From contig NZ_JAAMPJ010000008.1 of the NCBI RefSeq assembly GCF_011067745.1, forward strand, positions 395,714-459,713: DNA of 64,000 nt. Direction: 5' to 3'. The position numbers were made by a program, and so were the translations under genes. Below are positions 14,918-23,734 of this stretch, one piece after another; positions within the stretch are counted from its first letter, which is position 1, and every line of letters starts with the position of its first letter. The stretch comes from Lentzea alba. Its GTDB lineage: Bacteria > Actinomycetota > Actinomycetes > Mycobacteriales > Pseudonocardiaceae. The notes beneath the pieces were generated by a model. That model saw only the letters and a list, made by a program, of their open reading frames with translations, searched no databases and was not told the DNA's origin.

Positions 14918-16053
14918 AGTCGGTTGTCCACGCCTATCCGTGGGACCTGATCGGAGACCCTGAGGCCGTTGCGCGGTATCAGGGTCTCGGAGTCGACGCG
15001 ATCGCGCTTGCCGCCTCGTATCACACCGTGCGGGCAGCGACGCCGTTGCACCCGCGGCATCGGTTGGTCGATGCGCGGCACGCGGCGTTCTACCTGCCGG
15101 TCCGGGAGGCGAACTTCGGCCGGTTGGTGCCGGCGGAACCGTCCTGGATGGACGGTTCGAACTCCTTCGGTGAGGCAGCGGACCTGGTTCGCGCGGCCGG
15201 GTTGCCGGTGTACGCGTGGACTGTTCTGACGCACAACTCGCGCCTGGGCGACCTGCACCCCGATGTGACCGTGGTGAACGCCTTCGGGGATCGCTACCCG
15301 TACGCGTTGTGCACTTCTCAGCCCGATGTCGTCGAGTACACGTCGGTGCTCGTGTCCGAGGTGCTGGAACTCGGTGCGCCGGACGGGATCATCCTCGAAG
15401 CCTGTGGTCCGCTGGGGTTCTTCCACGGCGGTCACCACGAGAAGACCGACGGCACGGACTGGAATCCGGTGCAGCAGAAGCTGTTGTCGCTGTGCTTCTG
15501 TTCTTCGTGCACCGCTTTGTACGCCGACCCGGATGCCCTGCGTGAAGCGGTCCGGGCCGGGGTTGATCGCGGTGCACCCAGAGAAAGTCGCAGCGTCGAG
15601 GAAGCGCTGGGTGCGCTCGCGGAGGACGTTCAGGCCGTGCGCACCGGGATCGTGCGGTCGTTGCGGCAGAGGCTGGTCGGCGAGATCCGTGCCGCCGCGC
15701 CGTCCGTTCGGATTGGCATGCACGTGACGGCGGACCCGTGGGGCACCGGGCCGTTCGCCACGGTCGCGGGTGGTCTGGACGCGGACGTCGACGTGCTGAC
15801 GACGATGTGCTGGCCCGGCCCGGACGTCGCGGTTCCCGGCATCGAGGCACTGCGTGCGGCCGCACCGGACACGCGGATCGCCGCGTACGTGCTGGGGTTG
15901 CCGCCGAAGCCCGCGGACGGTGCGGCGCTGGCGAAGGAGTGGCTGGCCTACCTGGACGCGGGGGTCGAGGAGTTCCACCTCTACCACGGTGGTTTGGCCT
16001 CAGCCGCTCGTCTCGAAGCGTTGCGCGAGGCCGTGGCCGCGGTATCCCGGTAA
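14914..16053 (+). CDS. Unassigned probable TIM-barrel carbohydrate protein
   Basis: I do not recognise a named family. Starting at GTG 14914 (GTGA overlap with gudD; GTG 14911 is also possible) it has 379 residues, with no signal peptide or membrane segment. Features visible: VKSVVHAYPWDLIGDPEAVA at the start, alternating beta/alpha periodicity, an acidic strand GIILEACGPLGFFHGGHHEK (about residues 157-176), a cysteine cluster LCFCSSC (about 190-196), a strand VRIGMHVTAD and a last strand EFHLYHGGLAS. The pattern resembles glycoside-hydrolase-like barrels, with Glu in ILEA as a possible catalytic acid and CxxC as a possible metal site. As the last gene of the uronate operon it may release uronic acids or process a derivative, but this is inference from position. 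Confidence 0.75.
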   Translation: MKSVVHAYPWDLIGDPEAVARYQGLGVDAIALAASYHTVRAATPLHPRHRLVDARHAAFYLPVREANFGRLVPAEPSWMDGSNSFGEAADLVRAAGLPVYAWTVLTHNSRLGDLHPDVTVVNAFGDRYPYALCTSQPDVVEYTSVLVSEVLELGAPDGIILEACGPLGFFHGGHHEKTDGTDWNPVQQKLLSLCFCSSCTALYADPDALREAVRAGVDRGAPRESRSVEEALGALAEDVQAVRTGIVRSLRQRLVGEIRAAAPSVRIGMHVTADPWGTGPFATVAGGLDADVDVLTTMCWPGPDVAVPGIEALRAAAPDTRIAAYVLGLPPKPADGAALAKEWLAYLDAGVEEFHLYHGGLASAARLEALREAVAAVSR

Positions 16054-16106
16054 CTGTGAAGCGAAGTCACTGCAACCCGCTGTGAGCGCGGTTCCGTCCT
16101 CTGACC

Positions 16107-16577
16107 ATGAGGCACATAGGAACCGTAGTTGGCACTGGCGTCCTGCTGCTGGTGATCTCGGCCTGTGGCAGTGCGCAGAACGCGGGCACTGGGGCAGGTG
16201 GCGGTCCGACGTTGCCGACCGCCACCTCACCCTCTGAAGTGCCACCGGGCGTCGCGCCCGGAGAGATTCCGCCGGACGGCAAACCCGTGACGAAGCTGGA
16301 CACCAACGCTTTGTCGTCGGAGTATCCGCGCACTGTGTGGACACAGGGCGACGGGAAGACCGTCGGTGTCATCGGCCAGGAGGGCGGGTGCGGGAAGGCC
16401 AGCGCGTCCGTGCTGGAGCAGTCGGCTTCGGTGGTGAAGATCGAGCTCGTCGAGACGCTCCCGCTCGACAAGAAGGCCTGCACGATGGACATCCGCTTCC
16501 CACCGCTGACGGTGCAGCTGACCGAACCCCTCGGTGAGCGCACGGTCGCGCTGACGTCGCGGCAGGAACAGAAGTAG
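16107..16577 (+). CDS. Lipoprotein of unknown function (paralogue 1)
   Basis: 156 residues. The signal peptide MRHIGTVVGTGVLLLVISAC ends in a lipobox, so Cys20 is the likely anchor. A Gly/Pro/Thr-rich linker (about residues 25-55) precedes a compact C-terminal domain with a disulfide-ready pair (GGCGKAS and KKACTMDI). The C-terminal strand pair PPLTVQLTEPLGERTVALTSRQE is nearly repeated in the next lipoprotein, so the two are tandem duplicates. Followed by a hairpin terminator. Function unknown. Confidence 0.8.
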   Translation: MRHIGTVVGTGVLLLVISACGSAQNAGTGAGGGPTLPTATSPSEVPPGVAPGEIPPDGKPVTKLDTNALSSEYPRTVWTQGDGKTVGVIGQEGGCGKASASVLEQSASVVKIELVETLPLDKKACTMDIRFPPLTVQLTEPLGERTVALTSRQEQK

Positions 16578-16590
16578 ACCTTCCTCCCAC

Positions 16591-16627
16591 GGTGCCCGGT
16601 CGGCATCTGCCCCGTCGGCCGGGCACC
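16591..16627 (+). terminator. Terminator between the paired lipoprotein genes
   Basis: GGTGCCCGG (16591-16599) and CCGGGCACC (16619-16627) form a perfect 9-bp stem, followed by TCTTTCC. It separates the two lipoprotein genes, so each has its own transcript. Confidence 0.75.
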
Positions 16628-16687
16628 TCTTTCCTCCGCCGTGTTGTTTCACCTGGCCCCTTGGCCTGGTTTGCAAGGATGGTGCGC

Positions 16688-17227
16688 ATGAGACACGTCG
16701 TTGCTGCCGTTGCTCTCGCCGCTGTAGTCACCACTGGGCTTGCCGGCTGCTCGTCCGGCACGCAGTCCGGCGCGCCGGGATCCTCCGGCTCTTCCCACGG
16801 CGCGCCCACCACGGGCACGTCCGCGCCCGGTTCCACCGGTTCGTCCGGCGCGAACCCCACGGCCCCGGTCCAGCCTCCGGTCTCGATCTCGGAGGAGAAG
16901 CCGGTCGTGCCACCCGGCGTGACGCCGATCCCCAAGGAAAAAGTCGACACGACAACGTTGTCAGACACCTACCGCGATGAGGCCTACGTCTTCGGCGACG
17001 GCCGGGACGTCGAGGTCTTCGGCGTGGGCGGTGGCTGCAAGGAGGCTCGTGCCGAGGTGACCGGGCAGTCCGCCGAGGTCGTCCAGATCACGCTGGTCAC
17101 GATCACCAAGCAGCCTCCGGGCACGTTGTGCACCCAGGAGATCCGCCAGGTGCCGCTGACCGTCCGGCTGGACGCGCCCCTCGGTGACCGCCGGTTGGTT
17201 CTCGAATCCCGTGAGGAGACCGGCTGA
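16688..17227 (+). CDS. Lipoprotein of unknown function (paralogue 2)
   Basis: 179 residues from ATG 16688, eight bases after an AAGGA site; upstream in-frame starts lack this. Signal peptide MRHVVAAVALAAVVTTGLAGC with lipobox LAGC. A Ser/Gly/Thr/Pro-rich linker of about 60 residues leads to a domain containing DTYRDEAYVFGDGRDVEVFG, the Cys pair GGCKEA and TLCTQEI, and PLTVRLDAPLGDRRLVLESREE, clearly homologous to the preceding lipoprotein. The spacing suggests a surface-displayed small domain. Function unknown. Confidence 0.8.
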   Translation: MRHVVAAVALAAVVTTGLAGCSSGTQSGAPGSSGSSHGAPTTGTSAPGSTGSSGANPTAPVQPPVSISEEKPVVPPGVTPIPKEKVDTTTLSDTYRDEAYVFGDGRDVEVFGVGGGCKEARAEVTGQSAEVVQITLVTITKQPPGTLCTQEIRQVPLTVRLDAPLGDRRLVLESREETG

Positions 17228-17245
17228 CGGTGAGATCCTGAGTTC

Positions 17246-18059
17246 GTGGATCTTCAACTGGGGGAGCGGCGGCTCCACGTCCACGACGTCGGCGACGGTG
17301 TGCCGGTGTTCTGGCACCACGGCACACCCAACCTCGGCCTGCCCCCGGAACCGCTGTTCCGTCCGGGCGTCCGCTGGATCTCCTACGACCGCCCCGGCCA
17401 CGGCACTTCAACGCCCGTACCAGGCCGGACGGTGGGATCGGCGGCAACTGATATATCGCATATCGCGGACGCTTTGGGGCTTGGGCAGTTCGCGGTGTTC
17501 GGTCACTCAGCCTGTAGTTTTTAAGTACAAGGCACCACACGCCCTCGCGTGCGCAGCCTTGCTGCCGGACCGCGTGACCGCCGCCGTCGCCGCTGCCTCT
17601 GTGGCACCGTTCGACGCCGCAGGCCTCTCGTGGTTCGAAGGCATGATCGCCTCGGGTGAGGCTTCGCTGCGGGCGGCGGCTGCGGGCCGTGAGGCGAAAG
17701 AGGCCTACGAGACTTCCGGGGCTCTGTACGACCCGGAGTTCATTCCGGCTGATCTCGAAGCGCTGAGTGGCCCTTGGTCGTGGTTCGGCAAGGTGGTCGG
17801 TCCCGCCCTGGCCAACGGACCCGGCCCGTCGATCGACGACGACCTCGCCTACGTCACGCCGTGGGGCTTCGACCCGGCCTCCATCCGCGTGCCGACCCTG
17901 CTGTTGCACGGCGAGCGCGACGGCATGGTCCCGGCCTCGCACAGCCGGTGGCTCGCCTCCCGGATCCCCGGCGCCGAACTCCGCCTGAGTTCGGACGACG
18001 GCCACATCTCAGTGCTGAACCACGCCGACGCCGCCCTCGACTGGCTTCTGGCTCGCTAG
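17246..18059 (+). pseudogene. Disrupted alpha/beta hydrolase
   Basis: The frame from GTG 17246 reads a normal hydrolase start (WHHGTPN oxyanion loop, ISYDRPGHGTS, then IADALGLGQFAVFGHS) and stops at TAA 17522-17524 immediately after the nucleophile serine. The rest continues in another frame from about 17532 as PHALACAALLPDRVTAAVAA through the catalytic Asp region (LLLHGERDGMVPAS) and His (DDGHISVLNH) to TAG 18059. Between the Ser and Pro codons there are 25 bases where the family needs 9 (GHS-GGx-PHALA), a net gain of 16 that shifts the frame. The extra stretch CCTGTAGTTTTTAAGTACAA is AT-rich and part-palindromic. Repaired, the protein would be about 266 residues. Both halves look otherwise unmutated, so the event seems recent. 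The 3' end overlaps the convergent VOC gene by 51 bp. Confidence 0.85.
17444..17457 (+). repeat. AT-rich 14-bp element GCAACTGATATATC, copy 2
   Basis: Exact copy of the minus-strand element at 4964-4977, here inside the hydrolase frame (coding ATDIS). It is about 55 bp upstream of the frameshifting insertion. It uses ATA, a rare codon in such a genome. Confidence 0.65.
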
Positions 18060-18401
18060 GAACTCGACGCGGTTGCCGACCGCGTCGAACGTGTGGAAGC
18101 GGAGTCGGCCGGGGATCTCGGCCGGGTCGGCCCACACCACGGGATGGCCTGCCGCCTCGACCGCCTCGGCGACCTGCTCGACGTCGACGACGAACGCCGG
18201 GTGAGCCTTGCGCGCGGGCCGGAAGTCGTCCTCGACGCTCACGTGCACCTCGCCACCGCCCGGCACCTCGAACCAGCACCCGCCTCGCGCGGCGAGCAGC
18301 GGCGGCTTCGGCAGTTCGGTCCACCCGAGCACGCCTGTGTAGAACCCGCGCTGCTCGTCCTCGGCACCTGTCGGACAGGTCACCTGCACGTGATGAATCA
18401 C
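18009..18401 (-). CDS. VOC-family (glyoxalase/dioxygenase-like) protein
   Basis: Small vicinal-oxygen-chelate protein, 130 residues from GTG 18399-18401, seven bases after GGAGG. It starts VIHHVQVTCPTGAED, and the central part WFEVPGGGEVHVSVEDDFRP and C-terminal GRLRFHTFDAVGNRVEFL fit a single VOC module pair. Metal-ligand positions appear as His in the first strand, His in EVHVSV and Glu in RVEFL. The last 13 residues (QKPVEGGVGVVQH) lie across the end of the convergent hydrolase pseudogene. Such proteins include lactoylglutathione lyases and antibiotic-resistance proteins; the substrate cannot be told. Confidence 0.8.
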   Translation of the reverse strand: MIHHVQVTCPTGAEDEQRGFYTGVLGWTELPKPPLLAARGGCWFEVPGGGEVHVSVEDDFRPARKAHPAFVVDVEQVAEAVEAAGHPVVWADPAEIPGRLRFHTFDAVGNRVEFLASQKPVEGGVGVVQH

Positions 18402-18493
18402 CACGACACCTCCACTCGGCCGTATACAGGACAAGCGTACGGTTTGCTCGGCCGTTCTGTCCGCGCCTTCGCTTGCCTCACCCTTCCGTCCGT

Positions 18494-18541
18494 CGGATGC
18501 AAAAAACGTTTGCGGACGAAGTCAAAAGACTCATTGCAAAG
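18494..18541 (-). repeat. 48-bp terminator-like dispersed repeat, copy 2
   Basis: On the minus strand this is identical over 48 bases to copy 1. It lies downstream of fumarase and is oriented the same way relative to transcription as copy 1 is to the monooxygenase, consistent with a 3'-end role. Confidence 0.85.
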
Positions 18542-18564
18542 GTCTCGGGCAGGCGTGGAAGCAC

Positions 18565-18611
18565 GACAGCCGGGTCCACTGATATATCGGATATCAGTGG
18601 ACCCGGCTGTC
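18565..18611 (-). terminator. Very strong hairpin after fumarase
   Basis: Perfect 21-bp arms (18565-18585 and 18591-18611) with the 5-base loop ATCGG. The inner part contains CACTGATATATCGGATATCA, linking it to the GATATATC element family. It starts 16 bp past the fumarase stop. No U-run follows directly, which is common for actinobacterial terminators. Confidence 0.9.
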
Positions 18612-18626
18612 GGGGATGACCGGCGG

Positions 18627-20291
<1,665 letters not shown>

Positions 20292-20403
20292 AGCTCCAAC
20301 GGTGTGCAGTTCGGATCAGAAAACCGTACCGCCATCAAAGGGACGTATTGATGTGATCCCCGACCACCGCGCTGTTCCGTGCCCCACAGGAGGGTGCAAA
20401 CGC

Positions 20404-20440
20404 GGAAGGCCGCGGCAGCCCCCGGCTGCCGCGACCTTCC
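20404..20440 (-). terminator. Probable terminator downstream of sigB-like gene
   Basis: GGAAGGCCGCGGCAGCC (20404-20420) and GGCTGCCGCGACCTTCC (20424-20440) pair over 17 positions with one mismatch and a CCC loop. It lies about 140 bp past the sigma gene stop and before the fumarase promoter region. The rest of 20292-20577 shows no gene. Confidence 0.7.
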
Positions 20441-20577
20441 TTCGCGTGCGAAACCCGACTCACGGCGGGCGTCGCGTGGCTCTGGTAACGCCCGACCGTG
20501 CCGTGAGTTGAGTCACAAGTCAATACTGCCGGACGAGTGACACCCGACCGTAACTCCTCTTGGAACTCCTCTTGGAA

Positions 20578-21564
20578 CTACGAGGCGTACGCGCGCAGCT
20601 TCGCGGCGCGTTCGCCCTGGCGGAGCTTCGACATGACCTCGCGCTCGATCTGCCGCACCCGCTCCCGCGACAACCCGAACCGCTTGCCGATCTGGTCCAG
20701 GGTGCGCGGCTGACCGTCCTCGAGGCCGTAGCGCAGCCGGATCACGGCCTGCTCGCGCGGCTCCAGCGTGGCGAGCACGCGACGCAGGTCGTCCTGCAGC
20801 AGACCGGAGATGACGGCGCTCTCGGCGTCGGTCGCGTCCGAGTCCTCGATGAAGTCACCGAGGGGAGCGTCCTCCTCCGTGCCGACCGGCATGTCCAGCG
20901 ATACCGGGTCACGCGCGTGGTCGAGCAGGTCGGCGACCTTGTCGACGTTGAGACCCGCTTCCTTCGCGAGCTCCTCGTTCGTCGCCTCGCGGCCGAGCGT
21001 CTGGTGCAGGTCGCGCTTGATCCGCGCGAGCTTGTTCACCTGCTCGACGAGGTGGACGGGGAGACGGATGGTGCGGCCCTGGTCGGCCATGCCGCGGGTG
21101 ATGGCCTGGCGGATCCACCACGTCGCGTAGGTCGAGAACTTGAAACCCTTGGTGTAGTCGAACTTCTCGACCGCCCGGATCAGACCCAGGTTGCCTTCCT
21201 GGATCAGGTCCAGCAGCGGCATGCCGCGGCCGGTGTAGCGCTTGGCCAGCGACACGACGAGACGCAGGTTCGCCTTGAGCAGGTGGTCCTTGGCGCGGCG
21301 ACCGTCGCGGACGAGTTCCCCCATCTCGTCGCGGCGGGTCGGCGTGAGGCGCTTGGCCGTCTCGAGGACGTGCTGCGCGAACACACCGGCCTCGATGCGC
21401 TTGGCGAGCTCCACCTCCTCCTCGGCGGTGAGGAGCGCGGTCTTGCCGATTCCGTTCAGGTAGACTCGAACGAGGTCGGCTGCTGGACCCTGGGCGTCGA
21501 GTTCGTGCTCGACGACGGGCGTGTTCTCTCCGACTTCACGGTCGGAGATCCTCGTGACGGTCAT
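20578..21564 (-). CDS. sigB: Group 2 sigma-70 factor (SigB/HrdD type)
   Basis: RNA polymerase sigma factor, 328 residues, from ATG 21564 behind a strong GGGAGGGAG site. Region 1.2 starts at DLVRVYLNGIGKTALLTAEEEVELA (about residues 30-55). Region 2 contains NLRLVVSLAKRYTGRGMPLLDLIQEGNLGLIRAVEKFDY and the -10-recognition segment TYATWWIRQAI; region 4 ends with PRTLDQIGKRFGLSRERVRQIEREVMSKLRQ. It lacks the long acidic and lysine-rich N-terminus of the principal sigma encoded at 38746, so it is the alternative, stress-type copy. In mycobacteria sigB and sigA are also close together; here about 17 kb of extra genes separate them. Confidence 0.93.
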   Translation of the reverse strand: MTVTRISDREVGENTPVVEHELDAQGPAADLVRVYLNGIGKTALLTAEEEVELAKRIEAGVFAQHVLETAKRLTPTRRDEMGELVRDGRRAKDHLLKANLRLVVSLAKRYTGRGMPLLDLIQEGNLGLIRAVEKFDYTKGFKFSTYATWWIRQAITRGMADQGRTIRLPVHLVEQVNKLARIKRDLHQTLGREATNEELAKEAGLNVDKVADLLDHARDPVSLDMPVGTEEDAPLGDFIEDSDATDAESAVISGLLQDDLRRVLATLEPREQAVIRLRYGLEDGQPRTLDQIGKRFGLSRERVRQIEREVMSKLRQGERAAKLRAYAS

Positions 21565-21814
21565 GGATCTCCCTCCCCCTGCTGCGGGCCACGCTGCTGT
21601 CGGTCAGGACAGTCGCGCTAGGTGGTCAAGGCGGCGCGGCGCTGCGCCCTGGCTGCCGGTTGCGGCGGGCCCGCTCGGGATCCCATCGCTAGCTGGCTGA
21701 TACCTGGGTAACGAAGACGATTCCGAATTCGTTCCCGACTTCCATGACCTGAAGACGTCACCGCAGTCACAGCGGTTGCGCGACTAATCTGAGGATTGGC
21801 TGAGAACCGTTTAG

Positions 21815-22240
21815 TCACACCTCGACGAGCACGGTGAACGGACCGTCGTTCACGCTCCGTACCTTCATCTCGGCCCTGAATCGTCCCGTTTCGACCCGCG
21901 CGCCCTTTTGGCGGAGTTCCTGCACGACGGCGTTCACTAAAGGCTCGGCGTGCTCGGGCCGCGCGGCCGCCGTCCAGGACGGACGGCGGCCCTTGCGCGT
22001 GTCTCCGTAAAGCGTGAACTGGCTGACGACCAGCAGCGGAGCGCCGGTCGACTCACATGACTGCTCGTCGCCGAGGATGCGCAGCCCGTGCAGCTTCTGC
22101 GCCATTTTGCGGGCGTGGTCGGCCGTGTCGTCGTGGTGGACGCCGAGCAGCACCAGCAATCCGGGCTCGTCGATCGCGCCGACGATCGCCCCTTCGACTT
22201 CGACGCTCGCCTCTGTGACGCGCGCCACAACTGCTTTCAC
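21815..22240 (-). CDS. dtd: D-aminoacyl-tRNA deacylase
   Basis: Removes D-amino acids (and glycine from tRNA-Ala) from mischarged tRNAs. 141 residues from GTG 22238-22240, overlapping the upstream methyltransferase stop by GTGA. The two family signatures are intact: SQFTLYGDTRKGRRPS (about residues 77-92) and the C-terminal NDGPFTVLVEV with the Gly-Pro motif equivalent. Last gene of a PucR-methyltransferase-dtd run. Confidence 0.95.
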   Translation of the reverse strand: MKAVVARVTEASVEVEGAIVGAIDEPGLLVLLGVHHDDTADHARKMAQKLHGLRILGDEQSCESTGAPLLVVSQFTLYGDTRKGRRPSWTAAARPEHAEPLVNAVVQELRQKGARVETGRFRAEMKVRSVNDGPFTVLVEV

Positions 22241-23724
22241 GAGGGAATCAACATTCCGTGCCGGATGAGATCACGAACGATCGGCAAGGCCGCTTCCGCG
22301 TCGATTTCCCCGTAAGCGAACTCGAGCAGTGAGAGCAGGTCCTCCAGCGGCAGCGCGCCGTTGCAACCGGCGATGAGCTTGGCCGTCGCCTCGTCCACCT
22401 CGTGCTGCCAGCCGGGCCCGTCGGTGCGGTGCAGCCGGGCGACGACCTTGCGCCAGCCGTCCTCGCTCGGCTCGGACACCTCTTCGAGCAGCACGGTGTC
22501 CGCCACCCGGAAACGGTGGCTCAGCAGGTCGGGGTTCGCGCGCAGCCACGCGACGTTGTCGAGCCAGCGCGCGGCCTCCGGACCCAGCGGGTCGTCGTAG
22601 GCGTGGCGCAGGTCTTCACACACGACCTGGGAGTGCATCTCGTCGGTGCGCCGCAGCGTGACGTAACCGAAGCCGACGCCTTCGACCTGGTTCTCCTCGA
22701 ACCAATCCAGCCACGCGGCCGCCTTCGCCCGACCCTCGGGGCTGCGCGGGTCGACGCCCGCGTCCTTGAGCCACGTGCCGACGTACAGGGCCGGCTCGGC
22801 GATGTCGCGCTGCACGAACCACGCGTCGATCCCGCCGCGCGGCAGCCAGCCGGAGACGCGCTCTTCCCAGTCCTCGCCCCTGCGGTGCACCCACGACGCG
22901 AGCAACTGACCCACGCCGCCCTCGTTGAGGAACGCGGGCAACTGCCGGATGACCAGCGCGGACGCGTCGTCACCGCCGAGCCCGGAGTCCCGGTACACGT
23001 AGTCCACCCGCGGCGGGCCGACGACGAACGGCGGATTGCACACGACCTGGTCGAACCGCCGGTTGCGGACCGGGCCGAACCACTCGCCCTGCAGCGTTTC
23101 GACATCGAGCCTGTTGATGCGGAACGTGCCCTGCGCGAGCCTCAGCGCACGCTCGGACAGGTCGGTCGCCGTGATGCGTTCGGCGTGCGTGCTGGCGTGC
23201 AGCGCCTGGACGCCGCAGCCGGTGCCGAGGTCGAGGAGCGTGCCGACCGGCGTGCGCTTGGTCGCGCGGGCGAGGCTGATGGACGCGTGGCCGACGCCGA
23301 GCACGTGGTCCTCGGAGACCGCTCCGCCGCGCAGGTCGGAGTCGAGGTCGGCGATGACCCACCAGTTGTCCTCGTACGGCCGCACGTCGAGCCCGGCCCG
23401 GAAATCTCCGGCGTTGGTGTCAGCAATGAGGATCTCGTTCTTGACGGCGTCGTCGATGTCGACCCCGTCGAGTGCCTTGCGGACGTCCTGCTCCGGCTCC
23501 TGGTCGCCCAGCAGGAACAGGCGGATCAGCGTGCCGAGCGTCCCGGCGTCCTTGCTGGCGCGGCGGGCGGGCTCCGGCTCGCCGCGGCCGAGCGCGGCGT
23601 GGGCCTGCCCGCCGAGCGCGTCGACGACGCCGTCCGCGGTGTAGCCGGTGTTCAGGAAAGCCTCGCGCAGCCGGGCGCAGAGATCGGCAGAAAGATCGGG
23701 GTGCACGGGTGGAGATGCTGTCAC
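22237..23724 (-). CDS. SAM-dependent methyltransferase with NPPF motif
   Basis: 495 residues from GTG 23722-23724. The SAM motif I is LLDLGTGCGVQALHAS (about residues 163-178), the acidic loop is ITATDLSERAL, and motif IV is VVCNPPFVVGP, the NPPF/Y type used by enzymes that methylate exocyclic amines of bases or glutamine amides. An N-terminal domain of about 130 residues (winged-helix-like, with EPEPARRASKDAGTLGTLIRLFLLG) and a C-terminal domain flank the catalytic core. Target unknown; rRNA or protein glutamine is plausible. Coupled to dtd and 10 bp downstream of the PucR gene. Confidence 0.88.
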   Translation of the reverse strand: MTASPPVHPDLSADLCARLREAFLNTGYTADGVVDALGGQAHAALGRGEPEPARRASKDAGTLGTLIRLFLLGDQEPEQDVRKALDGVDIDDAVKNEILIADTNAGDFRAGLDVRPYEDNWWVIADLDSDLRGGAVSEDHVLGVGHASISLARATKRTPVGTLLDLGTGCGVQALHASTHAERITATDLSERALRLAQGTFRINRLDVETLQGEWFGPVRNRRFDQVVCNPPFVVGPPRVDYVYRDSGLGGDDASALVIRQLPAFLNEGGVGQLLASWVHRRGEDWEERVSGWLPRGGIDAWFVQRDIAEPALYVGTWLKDAGVDPRSPEGRAKAAAWLDWFEENQVEGVGFGYVTLRRTDEMHSQVVCEDLRHAYDDPLGPEAARWLDNVAWLRANPDLLSHRFRVADTVLLEEVSEPSEDGWRKVVARLHRTDGPGWQHEVDEATAKLIAGCNGALPLEDLLSLLEFAYGEIDAEAALPIVRDLIRHGMLIPS

Positions 23725-23734
23725 GCCCCGTGGT

